This document shows positions 46,792-54,104 of a DNA stretch of 64,000 bases, one piece after another. Numbering within the stretch: the stretch's first letter is position 1; each line of letters opens with the position of its first letter. The stretch covers positions 314,430-378,429 of the forward strand of contig NZ_ACFE01000002.1 of the NCBI RefSeq assembly GCF_000174015.1, in the 5' to 3' direction. This DNA comes from Lancefieldella rimae ATCC 49626. GTDB lineage: Bacteria; Actinomycetota; Coriobacteriia; Coriobacteriales; Atopobiaceae. The notes below the pieces were generated by a model. It had not been told where the DNA came from and did not search any database. It saw only the letters and a list, made by a program, of their open reading frames with translations. The translations under genes were made by a program, and so were the position numbers.

Positions 46792-47490
46792 ATGGAAAAG
46801 CACAAGTTGAGAAGCCCATTTTTTGTAGTTAATCCAAAGTCGTATTTGTATGGAGAAGAGCTTCGTAAGCTTGCCGTCAAGGCGGATGAACTTTGCGAGA
46901 AGTACGATTTTGATTGCCTCTTTACTGCTCAGCTGATTGACCTCGCATGGGTTGCTGAGCACTGCACACATCTTATTCCGTGCGCTCAAAATATGGAAAG
47001 CTTGAGGCCCGGTCGCGGTATGGGTCATATCTTGCCTGAGGCGCTCGCGGCGGCGGGAGTGAAGGCTACATTTTTGAATCATGCCGAGAACCCCATGACT
47101 GTCCATGAGCTTGCTTCAACCATAGCTCGTGCTAATGAGGTGGGGATTCTTACCTGTGTGTGTGCCGATTCCGTTGAAGAGGCAAAAGCCATTGCAGAGT
47201 TGCATCCCGATATTATGACCTGCGAGCTTACGAGCCTTATCGGAACCGGACAAATTGCCGGTGAGGATTATATGCGTGCTTCGACCGAGGCGGTAAAGGC
47301 CATCTCTCCTGTCACTAAGGTACTTCAGGCGGCAGGTATCAGCTCCGGAGAAAATGTGTACGACGCCATTAAATACGGCGCCGATGCAACTGGGGGAACC
47401 TCGGGCATTGTTGCGGCCGATGATCCGTTTGCAATGCTTGACGAGATGTTTGAAGCGCTTGATCGAGCTCGTACTGACTTTGCAAAGTAA
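46792..47490 (+). CDS. Triosephosphate-isomerase-like sugar isomerase
   Basis: TIM-barrel isomerase of 232 residues. The catalytic triad positions can be matched: Lys in FFVVNPKSYLY, His in FLNHAENPM and Glu in MTCELTSLIGTGQIAG, with the phosphate loop GATGGTSGIV. It differs clearly from housekeeping TpiA (no GHSERR, no YEPVWAIGTG). Such paralogues in PTS operons act on other phosphorylated keto/aldo sugars, for example the erythrulose-phosphate isomerases; a triose or tetrose phosphate is my guess. GAGGGG before ATG 46792. First gene of the operator-controlled operon. Confidence 0.8.
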   Translation: MEKHKLRSPFFVVNPKSYLYGEELRKLAVKADELCEKYDFDCLFTAQLIDLAWVAEHCTHLIPCAQNMESLRPGRGMGHILPEALAAAGVKATFLNHAENPMTVHELASTIARANEVGILTCVCADSVEEAKAIAELHPDIMTCELTSLIGTGQIAGEDYMRASTEAVKAISPVTKVLQAAGISSGENVYDAIKYGADATGGTSGIVAADDPFAMLDEMFEALDRARTDFAK

Positions 47491-47511
47491 GAGAAGGTTG
47501 GAGAAGAGATA

Positions 47512-48033
47512 ATGGCTGTTTATCAAGATACGATTACGGTATCAACTGCAGCAGGTCGTCCTGACTTTATCGATATCAAGCAGCAGGTGATTGATATCAT
47601 TGCTGCGTCCGGGATCTCAAACGGTACTGTGACGTGCCAAACAACACATACTACCTGCTCGGTTATTTTTGAGGAGTATGTGCATGATACAAATTGGCAG
47701 GGGCAGGAGTTTCTCCAGGGAGACCTTATTCGTTTTGTGGACAAGATGATTCCTCGCGAGGTTGAAGAAGGACGAGACTATCGCTATCCGGGACCAAAAC
47801 ACGTCCAATTTCTTGTGGATTATCACAATGAGCACCCCGAGTTTCCGGGAGAGGCAAATACGATCTTGAATGGAGATGCGCACCTGAGGGCATCGCTCTT
47901 TGGTAGCAGCCAAACTTTTGTCGTTACTGACGGCATGCCTGCAACCGGAGAATTTGGTCACATTTACTTGGTTGACTGGGACCAGAACAGGGAGCGTAAT
48001 CGTAAAGTTAAGGTTTGCGTAATTGGTGAGTAG
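47512..48033 (+). CDS. yjbQ: YjbQ/UPF0047 family protein
   Basis: A 173-residue protein with the family signatures CQTTHTTCSVIFEEY, GDAHLRASLFGSSQT and VVTDG. YjbQ proteins bind divalent metal and have weak thiamine-phosphate synthase activity; their role is unsettled. Here it sits inside a PTS operon, so it may act on a phosphorylated sugar or intermediate of that pathway. GAAGAG precedes the start. Confidence 0.88.
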   Translation: MAVYQDTITVSTAAGRPDFIDIKQQVIDIIAASGISNGTVTCQTTHTTCSVIFEEYVHDTNWQGQEFLQGDLIRFVDKMIPREVEEGRDYRYPGPKHVQFLVDYHNEHPEFPGEANTILNGDAHLRASLFGSSQTFVVTDGMPATGEFGHIYLVDWDQNRERNRKVKVCVIGE

Positions 48034-48060
48034 TTTGTAAGAACAGAGAAGGGATGAAAG

Positions 48061-48360
48061 ATGGCTGGAAGAGTGAAACACATTTTGCTTTCTTGTGGAT
48101 CAGGAATTGTAACTTCAACGATTGCCCGGAAAAAAGTAGAAGAACTTTTGGATTCTCATGGATATAAAGGGCAGTATGAGATTACACAGATTCCGCTCGC
48201 GTCTGCTCCAGAGAAATCACGCAACTACGACTTCATTGTAGCAACGTCAATAGCTCCTCAGGAGTTGCATTGTCCGTATGTTAATGGAGTTGCCTATTTA
48301 ATGGGTGTGGGTATGGATGTGCCAAACCAGCAGATCTTAAAGCTTATGGAAGAAGAGTAA
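48061..48360 (+). CDS. PTS EIIB, galactitol type
   Basis: Phosphocarrier domain of 99 residues with the phospho-Cys loop LLSCGSGIVTSTIARKKVEE at residue 12. It accepts phosphate from EIIA and passes it to the sugar bound by EIIC. GAAGGGATG upstream; EIIC follows 20 bp later. The family matches GatB. Confidence 0.92.
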   Translation: MAGRVKHILLSCGSGIVTSTIARKKVEELLDSHGYKGQYEITQIPLASAPEKSRNYDFIVATSIAPQELHCPYVNGVAYLMGVGMDVPNQQILKLMEEE

Positions 48361-48380
48361 ACAGAAAAGGAGGACGTAAA

Positions 48381-49775
48381 ATGGATGCTTTTTTGGGGTT
48401 CTTCTCGTTCATTCAAGGGTTGGGCGTATCGGTGATGATGCCGATTGTGCTTACAATTCTTGGCTGTATTTTGGGTGCAGGCTTTGGTAAAAGTTTGCGA
48501 GCTGGACTTACGGTTGGCGTTGGTTTTATCGGACTTGGACTTGTAATTAACAGTCTTTTGGGAACTACACTTTCACCGGCAGTTCAGGAAATGGTCAATC
48601 GTTTTGGATTGAGTCTGACCGTTGTTGATGTAGGCTGGCCAGCAGCAGCAGCTATTGCAATGGGATCCACTGTTGGCTTGATTATTATTCCACTTGGTCT
48701 TGTAGTAAATATCGTTATGCTTCTTACTAATACTACTCAGACTGTTGACGTTGACATTTGGGACTACTGGCATTTTGCTTTTACCGGTGCACTTGTTTCA
48801 ATCGTAACCAATAGCTATGTGTTTGGTATTATTGCAGCCATTCTAAACATGATCGTGATTATGGTTCTTGGCGACTATACGGCTCCTTTGGTTGAGGAGT
48901 CACTTCAGATGCCTGGTGTTTCCTTGCCACATGGGTTTACTACCGCATATGCACCGATTGCGATGCTTTTTAACTGGATTTTTGACAAGATCCCTGGGGT
49001 ATGTGATATTGATATCAATACGGATACACTCCAAAAGAAATTTGGTGTGTTTGGCGAGCCAATCTTGGTGGGTACCGTTATTGGACTGGTAATTGGTGTC
49101 CTTGCATATTGGGACGGTGGAAATGTTGCTGCTTCCATAACCAAAGTGCTGTCGTTGGGAGTTTCGCTTGGCGCCGTATTGGTGCTCATTCCAAAGATGG
49201 CTGCCTTGCTAATGGAAGGTTTGCTTCCTATTTCTGACGCAGCTTCTACGTTTGTCAACAAGCATTTCAAGAACCGTGGAAAGATATATATTGGCCTTGA
49301 TTCTGCAGTTGGCGTAGGGCACCCAGTGACTCTTGCTATTTCGTTCATCCTTGTCCCTCTCTGCATTTTCTTGGCAGTTATCCTTCCGGGAAATAAGGTT
49401 CTTCCTTTTGCAGACCTTGCGGTAATTCCATGGATGTTTGTGCTCATTACTCCAGTCGTACGTAACAATGGTTTCCGTGGAATTTTTATTGGACTTATTG
49501 TTCTTACCGTCGGTTTGTACATTGCTACAGATCTATCGCCTCTTATCACTACTGCTGCATCTAATGTCCAGTTTGATATGGGTGGAGCCGCGGCGATTTC
49601 ATCTATATGTGATGGCGCAAACCCGTTGACATGGCTAATTGTACGCATTGGCGGAATTGCTAATGGCTTGGGCTTGGCAATAATTGGTATCGCAACCCTT
49701 GCGCTTGCAATATGGAACAAGCGTCGTATTCATAAAGAAGCGCTTGAACTCCATACTTCAGACACTGCTGAGTAG
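48381..49775 (+). CDS. PTS EIIC, galactitol type permease
   Basis: Membrane permease, 464 residues with about ten or more hydrophobic segments. Family sequences LGCILGAGFGKSLRAGLTVGVGFIGLGLVIN at the N-terminus and LDSAVGVGHPVTLAISFILVPL in the middle match GatC. It imports a hexitol-like or shorter polyol/sugar and phosphorylates it with EIIB/EIIA. AAAGGAGG before ATG 48381. A hairpin after the stop may separate it from the following genes. Confidence 0.92.
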   Translation: MDAFLGFFSFIQGLGVSVMMPIVLTILGCILGAGFGKSLRAGLTVGVGFIGLGLVINSLLGTTLSPAVQEMVNRFGLSLTVVDVGWPAAAAIAMGSTVGLIIIPLGLVVNIVMLLTNTTQTVDVDIWDYWHFAFTGALVSIVTNSYVFGIIAAILNMIVIMVLGDYTAPLVEESLQMPGVSLPHGFTTAYAPIAMLFNWIFDKIPGVCDIDINTDTLQKKFGVFGEPILVGTVIGLVIGVLAYWDGGNVAASITKVLSLGVSLGAVLVLIPKMAALLMEGLLPISDAASTFVNKHFKNRGKIYIGLDSAVGVGHPVTLAISFILVPLCIFLAVILPGNKVLPFADLAVIPWMFVLITPVVRNNGFRGIFIGLIVLTVGLYIATDLSPLITTAASNVQFDMGGAAAISSICDGANPLTWLIVRIGGIANGLGLAIIGIATLALAIWNKRRIHKEALELHTSDTAE

Positions 49776-49786
49776 ATTGTATAGTT

Positions 49787-49813
49787 TGGTCGGAGTCTTT
49801 AGGGCTCCGACCA
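49787..49813 (+). terminator. Hairpin after the EIIC gene
   Basis: TGGTCGGAG and CTCCGACCA form a perfect 9-bp stem around a 9-nt loop, followed only by TTT. It lies 12 bp before the next gene and probably lowers or separates expression within the operon. Confidence 0.6.
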
Positions 49814-49825
49814 TTTGGGGTTTAA

Positions 49826-50326
49826 ATGAAAAGAGTATTTACGTATCAAAATCCATACTATGTGATTGAGGTTACCCTGACGGGTATTTTTTGTATTGGA
49901 ATTGCATTAGTATCAGTTTGCTGCATTGCATTTAATTTGCTACTACCTAGAGCAGTATTTATGTTGGCATTGCTAGTATCGTGTTATCAAATTTGGAATA
50001 CGTTTGTTTCTGGATCAAATCCAAAGGTCATTGAACTCTCTGAAGAAGTAATCTCCTTTAGTTCATATGGAAGAATACAAAAATATGATTTGAAAAAAGT
50101 CAATTCATTTTTGGTAAGAGAGTTTCCAAGTTCAGGAAAGATTTACCTAAGAGTTAATGACGCATCATTACTGTCGGGACGATTTTGGATTCCAACGAAA
50201 ATGTTTAATGATTCAGAAGAACTGTTCTCATTACTCAGAGATTTGGAGTACAAAATTCATCCTGATTCTCTAAAAGCAAGGGCTCGACGTACAAATGAAG
50301 AATATCTCAAGAGGAAGAAGAGGTAA
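49826..50326 (+). CDS. Hypothetical two-helix membrane protein (PH-like C-terminus)
   Basis: Unrecognised 166-residue protein. Two hydrophobic segments (LTGIFCIGIALVSVCCIAFNL and RAVFMLALLVSCYQIW) are followed by a beta-rich part (PKVIELSEEVISFSSYG, GKIYLRVNDASLLSGRFWI) that resembles small membrane-anchored PH-domain proteins. It ends in a Lys/Arg tail. The coding sequence appears A+T-rich and overlaps the operon direction; the aldolase starts 2 bp after its stop. Its role in the sugar pathway is unknown. Confidence 0.6.
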   Translation: MKRVFTYQNPYYVIEVTLTGIFCIGIALVSVCCIAFNLLLPRAVFMLALLVSCYQIWNTFVSGSNPKVIELSEEVISFSSYGRIQKYDLKKVNSFLVREFPSSGKIYLRVNDASLLSGRFWIPTKMFNDSEELFSLLRDLEYKIHPDSLKARARRTNEEYLKRKKR

Positions 50327-50328
50327 AA

Positions 50329-50985
50329 ATGTACGCAGAGATAAAAGAAGAAATGCTCAAATGTGCGATGCGAATGGATCACTATGGTCTGATTGCGCTT
50401 TCTGGTGGAAATGTTAGTGTACGGATGGAGAATGGCGATGTCGTGGTCACCCCATCTGGAATGATTTATGACGAAATGGTTCCAGATGATATGTTGGTTG
50501 TAGATCCGCAAGGAAATATTATCGAGGGATATAGAAAAGCGTCTGTTGATACTGAGGCTCTTTTATACATTTTTAACAAGATGCCAAAGGTTAACGCTGT
50601 TATCCATACCCATCAGCCATATGCTACAGGGTTAGGTTTGGTACTCGATGAAATTCCTTGTAATCTCTCAACGTTGGCAAATGCAACTGAAGGATCAGTA
50701 TTTATCGCACCATATGGCGATCCAGGCAGTTTGTCCATGGGAGAGAGAGCTGTTGAGTGTATTGGCAATAGGCTTGCAGTTGTTCTGAAGCATCACGGTG
50801 TCATTGCGGTTGGTAAAGATTTACGGCAAGCTATGTATGCCTGCATTTACTTAGAAGAAGCAGCAAAAACTGTATCGGTTGCTTTGTCTACAGGTAAAGA
50901 AATGGCAGAAATGACTCAGCCACAAATAGATGAAGCTATTGCAGTATTTCATAGGTACGGACAGAATCCGGAAGAGGAAAAATAA
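50329..50985 (+). CDS. Class II (zinc) sugar-phosphate aldolase, FucA/AraD-like
   Basis: The 218-residue protein has the family metal site AVIHTHQPYATGL (His-x-His) and a later LKHHGVIAVG His pair. The SGGNVSVR phosphate loop and Glu in SVDTEALLYI are also present. The closest functions are L-fuculose/L-rhamnulose-type aldolase or ribulose-phosphate epimerase. With EII proteins and a TIM-like isomerase, retro-aldol cleavage giving DHAP or a C2/C3 aldehyde is expected. AAGAGG lies upstream of ATG 50329. Confidence 0.88.
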   Translation: MYAEIKEEMLKCAMRMDHYGLIALSGGNVSVRMENGDVVVTPSGMIYDEMVPDDMLVVDPQGNIIEGYRKASVDTEALLYIFNKMPKVNAVIHTHQPYATGLGLVLDEIPCNLSTLANATEGSVFIAPYGDPGSLSMGERAVECIGNRLAVVLKHHGVIAVGKDLRQAMYACIYLEEAAKTVSVALSTGKEMAEMTQPQIDEAIAVFHRYGQNPEEEK

Positions 50986-51028
50986 AAAAACTCCGATCTC
51001 AATTTGGTGCTTGAGATCGGAGTTCTTC
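50984..51028. terminator. Strong bidirectional terminator
   Basis: AACTCCGATCTCAA and TTGAGATCGGAGTT form a perfect 14-bp stem around an 8-nt loop. An A7 run to its left makes it a strong terminator for the minus-strand aldolase; the plus side has only CTTCT followed later by TTTTT. Confidence 0.85.
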
Positions 51029-51058
51029 TGCATTTTTGCGTTATGCCACAGAGTAACG

Positions 51059-51934
51059 CTACGCCACAGGATTAGCTCCGTTTGCAAACACCTGGATGAC
51101 GTGAGTGAAGTCTGCAAGCATACGCTCATAGGCAGTTGTGGTCATGTCGTGCCAGTAGACAGTCTCGCCGTTCTTCTCGCCAATAAGCTTTTCTACGGCT
51201 TCACCGGCATACTTTACGCCATATGTGTAGTAGTTGATTTTACGGATACCGGCATTGATGGCCTTGGCGTAGTCAGCATCAGATACGCCTGAGCCGCCGT
51301 GCATAACAAGTGGAGTTTGAGAGAGCTTCCTTATTTTATGGAGCACGTCAAAGTTTAGGTGCGGCTCGCCTTTGTAAATGCCGTGAACCGTTCCGAACGA
51401 ACACGCGAGAATATCAAGACCGGTCGATTGGATGAAATCGAGCGCTTGATCAGGATTGGTATAGATCGCACCGGATTCTTCTGCCGTTGCGCCTTCCTCA
51501 CGTTCGCCAAATTCACGAGCCCCCATTGAGCCAAGCTCGCATTCAAGACCGGCGTCAAAGCTTGCGCACATGTCGGCAGCGCGTTGGGAATTTTCTACGT
51601 TTTCTTCGTAGGGTTGGTAAGAACCGTCATACATAATGCCGTTAAATCCCATTTCAAGGGCGCGACGCAGGTAGGAGAGACTTTCTCCATGATCAAGATG
51701 TACGCAGACCAAGGCACTGGAACGCTCCGCAAGAGCAACCATTGCAGGACCGATCTTGTCGAGAGGAGCAAAGGGCTCATGGCCTTCTGCATGAGCAATG
51801 ATAACGGGATAGCCGGTTTTCTCGGCAGCATCGATTGCAGCGCGTAGTGCTTCCATACTCGGTACATTGAAGGAGGGGATTGCCATGTTATTCTGCTCGG
51901 CAATGGCACAGATATCGCGAAGATTTACCAGCAT
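51059..51934 (-). CDS. Class II fructose/tagatose-bisphosphate aldolase family
   Basis: Zinc aldolase of 291 residues with motifs VCVHLDHGESLSYL (Asp/His metal ligands), GLECELGSMG, SFGTVHGIYKGEP and PLVMHGGSG. It matches GatY/KbaY/FbaA. It cleaves a ketose-1,6-bisphosphate or similar into DHAP and an aldehyde. AAGGAG precedes ATG 51934. It is divergent from the EIIA gene, with the shared operator at 52051 between them, so it belongs to the same regulon. A GTTCTTCTCGCC element is at 51170-51181, one of only two octamer copies in the accessory stretch. Confidence 0.93.
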   Translation of the reverse strand: MLVNLRDICAIAEQNNMAIPSFNVPSMEALRAAIDAAEKTGYPVIIAHAEGHEPFAPLDKIGPAMVALAERSSALVCVHLDHGESLSYLRRALEMGFNGIMYDGSYQPYEENVENSQRAADMCASFDAGLECELGSMGAREFGEREEGATAEESGAIYTNPDQALDFIQSTGLDILACSFGTVHGIYKGEPHLNFDVLHKIRKLSQTPLVMHGGSGVSDADYAKAINAGIRKINYYTYGVKYAGEAVEKLIGEKNGETVYWHDMTTTAYERMLADFTHVIQVFANGANPVA

Positions 51935-52050
51935 GATGAACTCCTTTTCTATAGGTGTCCGATGCAGTTATGATATGGGCGTGTTCTACGGTGCCGTATG
52001 CCGATAATTTGACGACAGCCTAGTGACATTACCTATAAAAACTGCTACAA

Positions 52051-52074
52051 CTTGTACATATAATTATATACAAG
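52051..52074. promoter_or_regulatory. GntR-type operator 2
   Basis: Arms CTTGTACATATA and ATTATATACAAG form a 24-bp inverted repeat. It is almost the reverse complement of the site at 46703; in that orientation both share TGTACAAGTTG. It lies between the divergent aldolase and EIIA genes, each of which would be controlled by it. Confidence 0.75.
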
Positions 52075-52171
52075 CTTTGGAGTAAGGGTGTGAGAAACTG
52101 GAAATCTTGATTTGTTGTGAGTGAGCCGCCTGCAAGGTTTCTATAGTTTGTGCAAATGGAAAGGAAACATA

Positions 52172-52624
52172 ATGATTCTGAAGAAAGAGCTTATCAAACT
52201 TGCCGTTGAAGCCACTGATTCTGAGGAAGCCCTGCGCACTGTTGCCCAAGGCTTTGTGGATAACGGATATGCAAAAGATACCTATCCTCAGGCCATCGTT
52301 GAGCGTGAGCGCGTCTTTGCAACGGGACTTCCTGCACCTGCTTTTGATATTGCCATTCCGCATTGTGATAGCGAACACGTAATCAAGCCCGGAATCGGCA
52401 TTGCAACGTTGAAGGATTCGGTTGCATTTCAAATGATGGGTGATCCTGAAACTATCTTGCATCCAAAAGTCCTCTTCATGCTTGCTCTCACCGAGCCTCA
52501 CGGCCAGCTTGAAATGCTTCAGAAGCTTATCGGAGTCATTCAGGATGCGGAGCTTCTTGAAAAGATAGGGGCCTGCAAAGATGTTGATGCGCTGTATGAG
52601 CTTATGGCTCCCGTATTGGGGTGA
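52172..52624 (+). CDS. PTS EIIA, fructose/galactitol type
   Basis: A 150-residue phosphocarrier with the phospho-His block FDIAIPHCDSEHV. It takes phosphate from HPr and supplies the galactitol-type EIIB at 48061. Its separation from EIIB/EIIC by a divergent aldolase is unusual but bridged by the shared operator. AAAGGAA before ATG 52172. Confidence 0.92.
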   Translation: MILKKELIKLAVEATDSEEALRTVAQGFVDNGYAKDTYPQAIVERERVFATGLPAPAFDIAIPHCDSEHVIKPGIGIATLKDSVAFQMMGDPETILHPKVLFMLALTEPHGQLEMLQKLIGVIQDAELLEKIGACKDVDALYELMAPVLG

Positions 52625-52677
52625 GTCCGGGGACCTCAATCCGTCTCAAATTAATGAGTGTTTATATGATGTCGTTC

Positions 52678-53028
52678 TTATTCAGATACTATTTTGTTGA
52701 GAATTATAGTAATAGCAGCAATATCATTTTTAGATAGGGTTCCAATATAGCCGGCTGTGCCGAGGTATCCGGGTGGGATTTCAACGATTCTGTCTACTCG
52801 TGCTATTGAAGCTTTGTCCAGCCCCGCTTCTTTCCAGTTGCGGATTAAATAATCATGTTCAAGATGTAACTTGTTGGTTGCGGATGTTACCATCATGATG
52901 AGTAATCCGGAACGGTGGACATCTATTACAATTACCGGGCGATACTTGTACCCTTTGCCTTCGGAGTAATTGAAACGTGCGTGCCAGATTTCCCATACGT
53001 GAGGCGCACGATTATTCATCTTCATCAT
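52678..53028 (-). CDS. PemK/MazF-like toxin
   Basis: Probable mRNA endonuclease toxin of 116 residues with the fold's N-terminal pattern VWEIWHARFNYSEGKGYKYRPVIVIDV and C-terminal SIARVDRIVEIPPGYLGTAGYIGTL. It overlaps the antitoxin gene by 17 bp, as expected for a coupled TA pair. Several ATG codons (53028, 53025, 53019) are possible starts. Confidence 0.8.
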   Translation of the reverse strand: MMKMNNRAPHVWEIWHARFNYSEGKGYKYRPVIVIDVHRSGLLIMMVTSATNKLHLEHDYLIRNWKEAGLDKASIARVDRIVEIPPGYLGTAGYIGTLSKNDIAAITIILNKIVSE

Positions 53029-53287
53029 TCCAGTCACTTGGCAGTACGGCGATGCCGTCAGCATTGAGCTCGGCGTGATAAGCCTTAGCAGAGATTGCTT
53101 CATATGTGGGCTTTTCTATGCGCAAGTTAAAGGGTAGCCCGCCAACTTCAATCGATTTGATCAGGAACAGGTTAATGGCATCTGAAAGGCTGAGACCCCA
53201 ACGTGAGTAAATATCCGTCGCATCGGCCTTTACACGGTCAGTAGTTCTGGTTTTGATTTCAGCTTTCCGCGCTGTTGCTATAGTCAT
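53012..53287 (-). CDS. RelB/DinJ-family antitoxin
   Basis: A 91-residue antitoxin. The ribbon-helix-helix N-terminus (TDRVKADATDIYSRWGLSLSDAINLFL) binds DNA. The acidic C-terminus (AVLPSDWNDEDE) should bind the toxin. RelB-type antitoxin paired with a PemK-type toxin is a mixed combination. AGGAG before ATG 53287 rules out the upstream ATG 53314. An inverted repeat at 53319 is the likely autoregulatory site. Confidence 0.85.
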   Translation of the reverse strand: MTIATARKAEIKTRTTDRVKADATDIYSRWGLSLSDAINLFLIKSIEVGGLPFNLRIEKPTYEAISAKAYHAELNADGIAVLPSDWNDEDE

Positions 53288-53318
53288 TTCTTTCTCCTGT
53301 CTATCGTTACCCATAGTG

Positions 53319-53333
53319 TACCCTATTTGGGTA
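53319..53333. promoter_or_regulatory. Probable antitoxin operator
   Basis: TACCC-TATTT-GGGTA is a perfect inverted repeat, with a further ACCCAT half-site at 53309-53314, directly upstream of the antitoxin start. This is typical of RelB autoregulation. Confidence 0.6.
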
Positions 53334-53541
53334 TATATTATAGTTACATATAAGCTTAATAGAACTAAGACGAAGATTTGGTTCTTGATTAGATCTCTTC
53401 TTCGCTACTCCGTGGATATTCCTGTCCGCTACGACAAAATGAATCAAAGCGAATATTTGATAAATTGTCTAACCTTTTCTCTGCGATACTTATAAAATAT
53501 CTATGTAGACGTTTTTGATTCGTAGAGTAGAGAGAAGTGCT

Positions 53542-53991
53542 ATGAGCCAGATCAAAGATATGCTCAAACTCGAAAACGTTCAGGTTATCGATTCGGCACA
53601 GGACTGGGAAGACGCCGTTCGCATTGCAGTTACCCCTCTGGTAAAAGGGGGATATGTTGAAGAACGTTATATTGACGGTATCATCACCAACGCCCATGAG
53701 CTCGGTCCATATTTTGTTCTTGTTCCAAATCTTGCTCTTCTCCATGCCCGTCCTGAACAGGGCGTTATTAAAAAACAGCTTGCGCTTACTATTTTGCGCA
53801 AGGGTATTGTGTTCAAAGAGGGGCAAACCCCTACGAGCGTGCTGCTAACGCTTGCCGCTGAGGACTCAAATTCGCACATTGAAGTAATGCGAGAGCTGGC
53901 TACGCTACTAGCAGATCCGAAAAACATTGAAGCTCTTGCTCAATCTCAGAATGCAGATGAAGCGTATTGCCATATGACGGTTGGCTCCTAA
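53542..53991 (+). CDS. PTS EIIA, ascorbate (UlaC) type
   Basis: Phosphocarrier of 149 residues. The likely phospho-His is in LALLHARPEQGV, as in UlaC/SgaA. It is the first gene of the second PTS operon, followed by EIIC and EIIB. GAGAGAAG before ATG 53542. Specificity cannot be read from the sequence. Confidence 0.9.
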   Translation: MSQIKDMLKLENVQVIDSAQDWEDAVRIAVTPLVKGGYVEERYIDGIITNAHELGPYFVLVPNLALLHARPEQGVIKKQLALTILRKGIVFKEGQTPTSVLLTLAAEDSNSHIEVMRELATLLADPKNIEALAQSQNADEAYCHMTVGS

Positions 53992-54104
53992 ACCGAAGAG
54001 TCCATTGGCAACCTGTCCGATGGAACGTATTTTGTGCACAAAGGTATACAGGCCTTTTGCAATAGTGTCTTACGTTGGTTACCTACGTGGAAGGAGTACG
54101 TAAT

